DNA of 19,827 bases from an uncultured Lachnospiraceae bacterium (GTDB lineage: Bacteria > Bacillota > Clostridia > Lachnospirales > Lachnospiraceae). This document shows positions 1 to 7,800 of the stretch, one piece after another. The stretch is from positions 1 through 19,827 of the forward strand of contig CAJTSD010000056.1 of the NCBI GenBank assembly GCA_910578795.1, given 5' to 3'. Within the stretch, counting starts at the first letter, position 1, and every line of letters starts with the position of its first letter. The notes under the pieces are model-generated. The model ran no database searches, was not told the DNA's origin, and worked only from the letters and a program-made list of their open reading frames with translations. Both the position numbers and the translations under genes were made by a program.

Positions 1-260
1 ATTGTATCAGTGCCGTTCATGTACCCATGCCCTGTAAAAATAACAATGGAATAGTCGGCAGCATTGACATCAATAAGAGCACGTTCCAATGTTCTTACGG
101 TCGGGCGGTTTAAAGTGATAATTTCATCTTCAAACCATGCCCCGCCATAGGTGCTGTGAAAAAAATGAAGGTAATTCTCCACATCCTTGTTAACGCCCTC
201 GCAGTAGTTTTCCGCATTCTTTTCCCCCGGATTGGAAATGATCAGAACTTTTCTATTCAT
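1..260 (-). CDS. Caspase-like (peptidase C14) protein, N-terminal part, cut by window edge
   Basis: The minus strand reads from an ATG at 258-260 leftwards with no stop to position 1, giving 86 residues. They begin MNRKVLIISNPGE, continue with an N-Y-C-E-G-V-N-K-D segment and a GGAW segment (residues 39-42), and reach IVIFTGHGY (72-80). This is the pattern of bacterial caspase-like proteases: a first beta strand, a 'GV..D' helix, and the catalytic His of the GHG motif (His78) after a hydrophobic strand. The catalytic Cys should lie further left, outside the window, so activity cannot be judged. The start is supported by an AGGAGG ribosome site about 6 nt upstream. The gene is transcribed away from the LytTR gene. 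Bacterial caspases cut proteins and often act as effectors in signalling or abortive-infection systems; a role here is inference. Confidence 0.8.
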   Translation of the reverse strand, partial: MNRKVLIISNPGEKNAENYCEGVNKDVENYLHFFHSTYGGAWFEDEIITLNRPTVRTLERALIDVNAADYSIVIFTGHGYMNGTDT

Positions 261-312
261 TCTGTGCCTCCTCTATTCCCTCGTACTGTTTTCTTCTGCA
301 TGTGATTTGAAA

Positions 313-341
313 AGTATATCATACTTGACCAAAGGATACAA
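313..341 (-). promoter_or_regulatory. Probable sigma-A promoter of the caspase-like gene
   Basis: On the minus strand a -35 TTGTAT (336-341) and a -10 TATACT (313-318) are separated by exactly 17 nt. They lie about 50 nt upstream of the start codon at 260. Spacing and boxes fit sigma-A. The prediction is by eye only. Confidence 0.5.
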
Positions 342-528
342 GAATGGTATTTCGAACATGCAAAATAGGAAAATTTGAAAAAAAGACAGAAAGGTAGTGA
401 TTTTTATTTTATAATATGGTATTATTTTATGCAGACATGCACTTTTGATTTATTATGCACGTAATTGACATTTGGAATAGAGCAAAAAACAATTCATAAA
501 ATAAAGTAATTACGGTGAACAAAGAAAA
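342..528. other. Divergent intergenic region upstream of the LytTR gene
   Basis: About 190 very AT-rich nt separate the leftward promoter from the LytTR regulator. A TTGACA at 465-470 could be a -35 box, but the best -10 at 17 nt (AACAAT, 488-493) is poor. A TATAAT-like stretch lies near 409-416 without a good -35. I see no copy here of the tandem operator found at 2464 and 14787, no small ORF with a good ribosome site and no convincing terminator. Confidence 0.4.
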
Positions 529-1296
529 ATGAAAAAGATACTTATTTTAGAGGATAATCCGGCAATATTGGCACACATTGCGAGGCTGGTGCAGGAACTT
601 GACAGGAAAGAAGCCGTATACCCGTTTGATAATGTGAAGGACGCATATCAATGTGCAATTGAGAAAACAATTGACTTGTTTATTATAGACATCATATTGG
701 ATACCAATAAGCCGGGGGATGCATCAGGATTAAATTTTGTGGAAAACATTAGGAAAATTAATCATTATACGTTTGTGCCTGTCATATTTGTGTCATCCTT
801 GGAGGATGCAAAATTATACACGTATGAGAATTTGCACTGCTATCGGTTTATCGAAAAACCATTTGATGATAACCAGTTAAAGCAGCTGGTAAACCAGTGT
901 CTGCGTTTTTCGGAAACCCAAAATGTAACAAAGACCTTGTATTTTAGAAAAAACGGGATTATTTTAGCCGTGGAAAAAGACGACATCGTGTATGCGGAAA
1001 GCATAAACCATGTTATGCATATACACACAAGACGGGACGATGCGTTAAGCGTTCCCTATATCACATTAAAAAAGTTATTGGAGGACATTGATGACAACGG
1101 TTTTATTCAGTGTAGCCGGAGCGTGATAATCAATAAAAAATTCATACAGAATGTCGATGTTTCCAATGGGATGATTCAATTAAAGGATGGCTATGGGAGT
1201 GTAGAGATTGGCATCAGGTTCAAAAAAAATATAAAAGAGAGCCTGACAATCCAGAACAACCCTGTTTGTGATAACAATGAATTGATGCCGACATAG
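529..1296 (+). CDS. LytTR-family response regulator (AgrA/VirR-like)
   Basis: This is a 255-residue two-domain transcription regulator. Residues 1-125 form a receiver domain: acidic pair E8/D9, phosphoacceptor D54 (in FIIDIILD), Ser90 at the end of VIFVSS, and Lys110 in IEKPF. Residues about 138-240 form a LytTR DNA-binding domain (KNGIILAVEKDDIVYAES, then FIQCSRSVIINKKFI). LytTR proteins bind paired direct repeats about two helical turns apart next to -35 boxes, usually after phosphorylation by a GHKL sensor kinase. The next gene, 2 nt downstream, encodes a GHKL protein, so the two are co-transcribed. The start has only a weak ribosome site (GGTGA about 11 nt upstream), but the protein begins exactly as receiver domains do. 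It is a candidate regulator of the tandem repeats at 2464-2497 and 14787-14820; that target is inference. Confidence 0.9.
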   Translation: MKKILILEDNPAILAHIARLVQELDRKEAVYPFDNVKDAYQCAIEKTIDLFIIDIILDTNKPGDASGLNFVENIRKINHYTFVPVIFVSSLEDAKLYTYENLHCYRFIEKPFDDNQLKQLVNQCLRFSETQNVTKTLYFRKNGIILAVEKDDIVYAESINHVMHIHTRRDDALSVPYITLKKLLEDIDDNGFIQCSRSVIINKKFIQNVDVSNGMIQLKDGYGSVEIGIRFKKNIKESLTIQNNPVCDNNELMPT

Positions 1297-1298
1297 GT

Positions 1299-1916
1299 AT
1301 GGCAGCGGTTTCTGCCGTTTATAAGTGGAATATGGTACGGGAAGAGAAAAAATATATAAAATTGGAATTGCCTGTTATAAAGAGGGCACAGGAACAATAC
1401 GAAAGAGAACAAAAAGAATATGTTCACTCGTTACGTGAAGCAAATAAATACAGCAAACTGATATTTTTGGGTGACAGTATTATTTCGGGTTATTTGTATC
1501 AGAAATTTAGCGAAATTGAGAGTACAGGGGTAGCCATAAGATACAAGATAAAGGGAAGCCTGGCAAAGCATGTAATACCGGCGTATGAGCTTGTTGAATT
1601 GATTAGCATATTAATTGACAATGCAATGGAAGTACTGAGCGGAACTGCGGAAAAGAAGCAGTTGCTGTTTTTGTTTGAGGAACAGGAAAAGCAATGCTGG
1701 TTTCGAATCTGCATTCCGCATCCGTATGCAAGCTATGATGAAATAGAATCGTGGTTTTTGCCCAAAAGCCGTAAAAAAGGCGAGAAACTTGGACTGTATG
1801 ATATAAAAAGTCTGTGTGCGGATTGTCATATGGATCTTTTGTGTAAGAATACACTATATGAAGATAAAAACTGGATTGAATTTGCGGTAGGGATTAAGAA
1901 AGCGGATAAGCCTTAG
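1299..1916 (+). CDS. Short soluble GHKL ATPase-like protein, partner of the LytTR regulator
   Basis: These 205 residues resemble the C-terminal half of AgrC-like sensor kinases. After a charged helical N-terminus (about 1-50) comes a segment matching the helix before the ATPase fold (IFLGDSIISGYLYQKF, 55-70), then the N-box ISILIDNAMEVL (102-113; D107, N108, E111), then a weak glycine-box region ending KKGEKLGLYDIKSL. There are no membrane segments, and the usual histidine-box (HD...N) ahead of the ATPase fold is not recognisable. The protein therefore may bind ATP but probably cannot autophosphorylate in the usual way. It starts 2 nt after the LytTR stop with little ribosome site of its own, suggesting translational coupling. 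It could be a degenerate kinase, a phosphatase or anti-regulator of the LytTR protein, or a 5'-truncated gene. Confidence 0.75.
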   Translation: MAAVSAVYKWNMVREEKKYIKLELPVIKRAQEQYEREQKEYVHSLREANKYSKLIFLGDSIISGYLYQKFSEIESTGVAIRYKIKGSLAKHVIPAYELVELISILIDNAMEVLSGTAEKKQLLFLFEEQEKQCWFRICIPHPYASYDEIESWFLPKSRKKGEKLGLYDIKSLCADCHMDLLCKNTLYEDKNWIEFAVGIKKADKP

Positions 1917-1936
1917 GCGGGCTGTCCGTTTTTTTT
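1903..1936 (+). terminator. Rho-independent terminator after the LytTR/GHKL pair
   Basis: CGGATA (1903-1908) pairs with TGTCCG (1923-1928) with one G-U, and GCC (1910-1912) pairs with GGC (1920-1922) across a single bulge. A 7-nt loop and eight T residues (1929-1936) complete it. The stem includes the stop codon of the GHKL gene (1914-1916), so it separates this operon from the XRE gene. Confidence 0.7.
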
Positions 1937-2079
1937 GACTAAATATAGCGAAATTAAAACTAAATGATGGTAAATTGTCTGATTTTGCCGTAAATGGCGA
2001 GGGAACAGGTATTAATTTGCAGTTTGCCTAATAATTATGCACATTCAGTAAAAAAGTAAATGAATGCTCCAATTCGATT

Positions 2080-2085
2080 TATAAT
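2080..2085 (+). promoter_or_regulatory. Possible -10 box of the XRE-type gene
   Basis: A perfect TATAAT stands at 2080-2085 in the AT-rich gap after the terminator. No good -35 lies 16-18 nt upstream. Transcription from here would begin near 2092, leaving almost no leader for an ATG at 2100 but a normal leader for the ATG at 2127. Confidence 0.35.
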
Positions 2086-2126
2086 TATTTTAGGAACATA
2101 TGATAAAAGGCGCTTGGAGAAGTATA

Positions 2127-2459
2127 ATGTCAAATCAGGAAATCGGAAAAAGAATACGGGAACTGCGGGAGTTCCAAAACTATACAAGAGAAGAACTGGC
2201 GGAAAAAATAAATATTTCGGCTAAATTTTTATATGAAATTGAAATGGGGAAGAAAGGATTTTCGGCAAAAACCTTGTATAAAATTTCCAGGGCGCTTTCT
2301 GTAAGCAGTGACTATATCATGCTCGGGGAAGAACTGGATGGCGGCGGAAAAGAAAAAAATATTGATATTATGGAGAAGCTGGAACCTGAGCAGACAGGGA
2401 GGATTCGGGACATATTAAAAATATTATATGAAATGTGTAGTGTGCATAAGGCTGAATGA
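2127..2459 (+). CDS. XRE-family helix-turn-helix regulator
   Basis: This 110-residue protein (from the 2127 start) begins MSNQEIGKRIRELRE and has a complete Cro/CI-type HTH over about residues 5-60: TREELAEKINISAKFLYEIE carries the two HTH helices, followed by GKKGFSAKTLYKISRALSVS. The C-terminal 45 residues are charged and helical, probably for dimerisation. An in-frame ATG at 2100 would add nine residues (MIKGAWRSI). I prefer 2127 because GGAGA lies 7 nt upstream and because XRE proteins usually begin right at this point. The gene stands alone between a terminator and the operator/promoter of the Sel1-RHS operon, whose first repeat starts 5 nt after its stop codon. It is thus a natural candidate for local control of that promoter, but no target is proven. 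Confidence 0.88.
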   Translation: MSNQEIGKRIRELREFQNYTREELAEKINISAKFLYEIEMGKKGFSAKTLYKISRALSVSSDYIMLGEELDGGGKEKNIDIMEKLEPEQTGRIRDILKILYEMCSVHKAE

Positions 2460-2463
2460 TATA

Positions 2464-2497
2464 GGAACAATCGGTATATTTGAGCGGAACAGTAGGT
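2464..2497 (+). promoter_or_regulatory. Tandem direct-repeat operator, copy 1
   Basis: GGAACAATCGGT (2464-2475) and GGAACAGTAGGT (2486-2497) are 12-bp direct repeats differing at two positions and starting 22 bp apart, about two helical turns. The second ends 3 bp before the -35 box. Such geometry is typical of activators of the LytTR type (for example VirR boxes), which bind the same DNA face in pairs. The sequence itself is not a clear match to known LytTR boxes, so the binding protein could also be the XRE regulator. The same pair recurs at 14787-14820. Confidence 0.7.
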
Positions 2498-2500
2498 GCA

Positions 2501-2529
2501 TTGACGATATTTCTGTCAAAATGTAGAAT
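2501..2529 (+). promoter_or_regulatory. Sigma-A promoter of the Sel1-RHS operon
   Basis: TTGACG (2501-2506), a 17-nt spacer and TAGAAT (2524-2529) form a near-consensus promoter. It lies 43 nt ahead of the Sel1-protein start at 2572, and the operator repeats abut its upstream side. The block TAGAATAATTGTAGA is identical in the second promoter at 14847-14861. Confidence 0.75.
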
Positions 2530-2571
2530 AATTGTAGAGAATAAGATGGATGTTCGGAAAGGGATGGGGGT

Positions 2572-4839
2572 ATGAATGATACATTTTTAACGATAATATC
2601 ATCAGTGGCAACGATAATATCTGCATTTGCCGCTATTTTTCAGGGAGCCGGGACGGAGTTTCTGAAAAAACATAAAAGGAAGGCAGTACAGGTATTACCT
2701 GAAAGTCCCAAGAGAAATCACTTTCAAACGCGTAACAGGAAGAAATTCTTTGTTTGGGCAACAGTCTGTCTGTGCTCGCTCATATCCACGGTCGTCTTTT
2801 TCCTGAAATCATTGAATGCGCCGCCCCAAAAAGACAAGGATGCGTTTCAATGGTATAAGGAACAGGCGCAGGAGAATGGCTCTCCTGAAATATGGAATTG
2901 TCTTGGGGAATGTTACCTTTTGGGGCAAGGCACGAATGTAAATTATACAGAAGCTTTTTTAAACTTCGAGAAAGCAGCAGAAGGTGACAATAAAGACGCA
3001 CAGTACAATTTGGCGCTTTGCTATACATATGGCTACGGCACTGATATTAATGACGAAAAAGCGCTTGAAAATTTTCAGCTTGTCCAGGATGAGATTGCGG
3101 ACGCACAGGCTTTTGTGGGGTATTACTATTATCGAGGCTGGGGTGGACTGGAATCTGATAAGGATAAAGCCTTTGAGCTGCTCCGCCAGTCTCAGGATGA
3201 GGGCAGTAAACTATCGTTGTTTTTTGAGGCAATCTATTATGCAAATGAATCTGATTTGGAAAACCATTATGAACAGGCGGAGGATTTGTGCTGGCAGGTT
3301 ATTGATGCCGGATATGAGAAGGCTTATGGTCTTTTAGGGTTTATCTATTTTTATGATTATTCCCCGATGCAGGATTACAGTCAGGCATATGACTACTTTA
3401 AAAAAGGAGAGGAAGCCGAAAGCGATTATGCCTTTTATGGATTGGGAAGATGTTATCAGAAGGGGTACATTGTAGACAAAGATGAAAGGAAAGCAGTGGA
3501 ATATTATGAAAAAGCTGCTGTAAGGGGGCACGTGCTGGCAAATTATTATTTGGCAGATTGTTATTATTATGCTACCGGCGTAGAGCGTGATTATGAAAAA
3601 GCATTGAAATATTATACTTATGCGGCGAACCGTGGAAATAGCAATGCAATTAATATGCAGGGAATCTGTTATGAAAATGGATATGGCTGTGACATAAATA
3701 AAAGAGAAGCGTTCCGGTGCTACGAAAAAGCTGCCGCAATGGGCAATACAATCGCACAATGCAATCTTGCAGCTTGTTATTACAATGGATTCGCAACAAC
3801 AAAAGATTATGAGAAGGCATTGCCGCTGTTCACTCAGGCTGCGGAAAAAAACAATGCACGTGCACAGAATTATTTGGGGATCTGTTATGAGTCGGGCTAC
3901 GGCGTGGATAAGGATGTGAAAAAGGCGCAGGAATGGTATACAAAGTCTGCAGAGCAGGATTATGTATATGCGCAGAACAACTTAGGCTGGCTCCTTTATA
4001 ATCAGGGGGATTATCCCAACGCGTTCCATTGGTTCAATCAGGCGGTAGAGGACGAATATGTCAATTCCCAATACGGAATCGGGCAATGCTTTTATTATGG
4101 AAACGGTGTTGGTCAGGACTATGGACAGGCTAAATTGTGGTACGAAAAAGCGGCAGCCCAGGAACATATTAATTCCATGGTACAATTGGGGGATATCTGT
4201 TTTTACGGATATGATGACGATTCGCCCGATTATCCAAAAGCCGTTGAATGGTATGAGAAAGCGGCAGATTCCGGTTCGGCAAAAGGACAGTATAAGCTGG
4301 CACGGTGCTACGAATTTGGGAACGGAGTGGATCAGAATGAGGAAATTGCCTTTGAATGGTATGAAAAAGCAGCAAACCAAAACTATGGAGGTGCACAAGC
4401 TGCATTAGGCGATATGTATTATTTTGGTAAGGGTGTTGCGGAAAATTTACTTTTTGCATTCAACTGGTATGAAAAAGCAGCCCAAAATGATAACCGGTCT
4501 GGACAATATTCCCTTGGATACTGCTACTATGAAGGTAAGGGTACGGAAAAAGATATGGCACAAGCGATACATTGGTTTACTGAGGCTGCACAAAAAGGAA
4601 GTACAAACGCAGCGTATTATTTAGGAAGGATTTATTTATATGGGGAGGATGTAGATCCTGATTATGAGGAAGCGTTTAAATGGCTGACTTCTTCTGCGGA
4701 ATCAAACAATTCGTATTCACTCCATTTGCTTGGACGATGCTACGAAGAGGGGCTTGGCGGTGTTACCGTTGATGCAGAGAAGGCGGCGGAATACTATGAG
4801 CTGGCGAAACAGAATGGCTATAAGGAGGCTGATTCATGA
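2572..4839 (+). CDS. Membrane-anchored Sel1-repeat protein, first gene of the RHS operon
   Basis: This 755-residue protein has two hydrophobic segments near its N-terminus (about residues 5-25 and 59-81), separated by a basic stretch. They are followed by about 18 consecutive Sel1-like repeats of about 36 residues from about residue 100 to the end. The repeat pattern is A-Q-x-x-L-G-x-C-Y-x-x-G-x-G-V, then D-x-x-K-A, then W-Y-x-K-A-A. Sel1 repeats form TPR-like helical solenoids that bind other proteins; no catalytic domain is visible. With only about 34 residues between the two hydrophobic segments, a hairpin with the solenoid on one membrane face is likely, but the side is unclear. GGGATGGGGG precedes the ATG. 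The stop overlaps the RHS start by 4 nt (ATGA), so the two are translationally coupled, and a role as partner, scaffold or loading factor for the RHS protein is a fair inference. Confidence 0.88.
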   Translation: MNDTFLTIISSVATIISAFAAIFQGAGTEFLKKHKRKAVQVLPESPKRNHFQTRNRKKFFVWATVCLCSLISTVVFFLKSLNAPPQKDKDAFQWYKEQAQENGSPEIWNCLGECYLLGQGTNVNYTEAFLNFEKAAEGDNKDAQYNLALCYTYGYGTDINDEKALENFQLVQDEIADAQAFVGYYYYRGWGGLESDKDKAFELLRQSQDEGSKLSLFFEAIYYANESDLENHYEQAEDLCWQVIDAGYEKAYGLLGFIYFYDYSPMQDYSQAYDYFKKGEEAESDYAFYGLGRCYQKGYIVDKDERKAVEYYEKAAVRGHVLANYYLADCYYYATGVERDYEKALKYYTYAANRGNSNAINMQGICYENGYGCDINKREAFRCYEKAAAMGNTIAQCNLAACYYNGFATTKDYEKALPLFTQAAEKNNARAQNYLGICYESGYGVDKDVKKAQEWYTKSAEQDYVYAQNNLGWLLYNQGDYPNAFHWFNQAVEDEYVNSQYGIGQCFYYGNGVGQDYGQAKLWYEKAAAQEHINSMVQLGDICFYGYDDDSPDYPKAVEWYEKAADSGSAKGQYKLARCYEFGNGVDQNEEIAFEWYEKAANQNYGGAQAALGDMYYFGKGVAENLLFAFNWYEKAAQNDNRSGQYSLGYCYYEGKGTEKDMAQAIHWFTEAAQKGSTNAAYYLGRIYLYGEDVDPDYEEAFKWLTSSAESNNSYSLHLLGRCYEEGLGGVTVDAEKAAEYYELAKQNGYKEADS

Positions 4840-7800
4840 ACGAAAACAACCCATTTAGTGCACCAACACCGGCGCGGGGCGGTCAGTCCGCGGATATCGG
4901 ATATAAAAATATCCAAAGTGACGTAAACCTGTACCGCGGCAATTTAAGCTTCCCTGTTGTATTGGCAAGCCTGGACGGACGCGACGGGCTTGGCTTTTCC
5001 CTGCAGGTGAACTATAGCCCAAGCAGTGAGGAGGCATTTCGCGGCAGCAATGCCGATAGCATCTCGTCCGTGGTTGGATGGAACTGGACGATGCCTCTCG
5101 CGTATATAGCAGTGAGCTCACGCGCGCAGAAGGAAACATACAATACCGCGTACTTTTTGGTGAGCGATGGCGGTCAGTATCCCCTGTATCAGACCAAAAA
5201 GGATGCAGATGCAGTCCATTTTTACTCCGTAGAACATCCCCTTTGGAAAATCCGCCTTGTTACCAAAAAAGACGAAGTTTACTGGGAAATCCTGAAAGAA
5301 AACGGTCACAAATTTACATATGGCTTAGGGAACAGTGCGGAAGTCAATGTCGCGTGGGGGAATTTTACGGGTGCCTATAACGGCGGCGGTGGGAAACCGT
5401 ATCCGGTCGGTTGGTATCTTTCCAAAGTCGAATCGCCCAAAGGGGGAATCCTTGCATTTGAGTATGATAATATCAAAATGCCGCTTGGAGGCAGTGCATT
5501 TACCTCGGAAATTTACCTGAAACGCGTGACCGCATCCTACGGACACAGCGTCGAGCTTTTTTATGCGCAGAAAACGCCGGATGAGTATGCACCGGCAAAC
5601 ATGCCGCAGCAGGGCAGGCTGCTTTACCAGGGAATATGTGAGAACCGGTATTTGTCACAAATAGAAGTCAAAAATCCTGCCGGAACATTACTGTACAGGC
5701 AGATTTTGGAATACAACCTGATATCATCCGCACCAAAAGAGCATAAACGATTGCTTATGTCTGTGACGCAGCAGCTTCCAACCGGGGAAAATATGACGCC
5801 AATCCGGTTTGAATATGATGCGGATACCGCATGGCTTTCTAAAAAGACAATGCCTATGAACGGTTCGGTTTCTTACACCTATGAGCAGCAGACACTGGCA
5901 AAGTACCATCCGGACGGACATATGGATTGTGATAGCAGTGATTCTGACAATAACATGCAGACCATATCAGGCGCTGATTTTATTGCTGTCTGTATGCAAA
6001 AGGGCGACAGACTGCAGTTTCAGATTCAGTATTTCGACGGCATTTGGAAAAATTATACGGACACTTATTTTGCAGGCGTATCAGCGGATGATGCAAGGCT
6101 TTATGCAGGCGACGGTCTTGTTGCGATTGTCTATCATATGTCTTCAAAAAATTCCTATGTATTAAGATTGTATAAACGCTCTCCGGTACGCTGCGCTGAC
6201 TGGGATGCCGTGGAATATTACCTGAAAGAGTCAAAGCGTCCATCTGTGACGTGTGGGGACAGCTTTGTCGGCATTCAGTATTTCGGACAAAAACAGCTTG
6301 AGATTTACCAATATTATTATACGGACTGTACATGGCATATATACCGTATCCCCGTTGATCCAATGGCGCATAATGTGCTCTGTGCAGGCAGGAACTGCAT
6401 ATTCGGCGCATACGGACAAGGCACAAAAAACGTGCGCCTGATGAGCTTTTATGCGGATGAAAACCATGACTGGCTTGCGGGAAATTATTTGGATGTGCCC
6501 GCAGATGTTGACTGGGAGTATAAGGACATCGTACCGCCATTATCCATAAATGCTTCCATAGGAAGCGCAGCTTTTTTCAAATACGATAAGGGTACTGACA
6601 GAACACTTGCGACACTGGTTGCCTTTGGCTGGGATATTCAGTATCAATTTACCGGATACCAAATATTTGAGATTGCGCAGTCGGGTGAAATCGGAAACCC
6701 GGTTCAGTATACAATTGCGACTGACACAATGATTGGATTTGCAAATACCGCATACCGGTATACTCCTATGGGGTATATAAAGTGTGAGCTGCTTTCGCCG
6801 CGGAAGAATTGCCAGTATGTATACGGCTATGGTTCGGATTTGTTTGTAGGAGCGGAGCTGGACAGGAAAACGGTCAATTACTATGCCATGCGCTTTGATC
6901 CGTATAAGAACGCATGGACAAAGGATGGGGCGCCGGCAGTAAAAAGCGTATCGGCAGATCAGATCAACTGCCCGATTGTATCCGGCGTGTATGCAGTGAT
7001 GGGTACAACGGTATTTCGCCGCAACGGGAATGGGACATGGATTTCTTTGGGAACGTTGCCAAAGGACGCCGAGTTGTCCTCGGTGCGTCTTAGCACGGTC
7101 GGCGGTGCGTATCTTGCGTATAATCTCAACAACAAAAACAATATGAGAGTGGCGCCGCTTTATGCGGACGGCATGGCGGAGCATACGGAATTTCAGGGAG
7201 AGATGCTCGACAATTCGCTTGGTTATGGCTGCGGTATCTCCCGTTTTTTTACAAGGACGAAATCGGGGATCGCGTTCCACAAATTGGCAGGAAACCGTTA
7301 CGTCGGTCAGTACAGGCAGTCTGCTGTTACAAAGCTGGCATATGATTATGGCACAGGTACACAGAAGATTTTTATGGAGTATCATCCGGATTGCGCGCGG
7401 ATTGATGGCAGCAGTCTTGCTTTTTCGCAGGTATCGGTGATTCCGGCGGATCAAAATGCAGGCTTTGGAAGAACGGATTATCTTTATTTTACAGGAGCTT
7501 CGCCGGACGATTTTTCCTATCCGACGGATACAAAAACAAATGTGAAGGACTACTATTCGCATTTTAGCGGCAGGCTTTATGCCACGGTTGAATACGATGC
7601 CCAAAATTTCGTTTTGTGCCGAAACGACACGCTTTTTTGTGCGTTGGACGTGGTTGGTTTTTGCATTGTTCAGACAAAGAATGTAAAACGGGAGTATTAT
7701 AACAGCTTTGATTTCAATTCCGGTTCTCTTACCGGACAAACTGCGGTTATTGAAACTGTAATTGATAATGAATACGACCCCGATTATTATGTCCTGCGAA

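Larger units (their letters stand above)
2464..2583 (+). repeat. Duplicated promoter-leader module, copy 1
   Basis: This stretch aligns from end to end with 14787-14907 at roughly three quarters identity by eye, with a single one-base gap. The match covers both operator repeats, the -35 and -10 boxes, the early transcript, the G-rich ribosome site and the first four codons (ATG AAT GAT ACA) of the Sel1 gene. Beyond these codons the two copies diverge. Confidence 0.75.

Noticed and set aside
465..493. TTGACA as promoter of the LytTR gene
   Set aside because: The best -10 at 17 nt is AACAAT; it is too weak to list as a promoter.
2002..2098. Two GGAACA half-sites upstream of the XRE gene (2002-2007, 2093-2098)
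   Set aside because: They lack the GGT end in register and the 22-bp spacing, so they are not counted as further copies of the operator.
2100..2126. Upstream ATG as start of the XRE gene
   Set aside because: It adds nine atypical residues and would leave almost no leader after the TATAAT at 2080; the ATG at 2127 has a better ribosome site and matches the family start.
6540..7739. 399-codon open frame on the minus strand inside the RHS gene
   Set aside because: The plus-strand frame continues without interruption as an RHS-type protein on both sides; the antisense product is Arg/Ile/Cys-rich with no motif and no good ribosome site.
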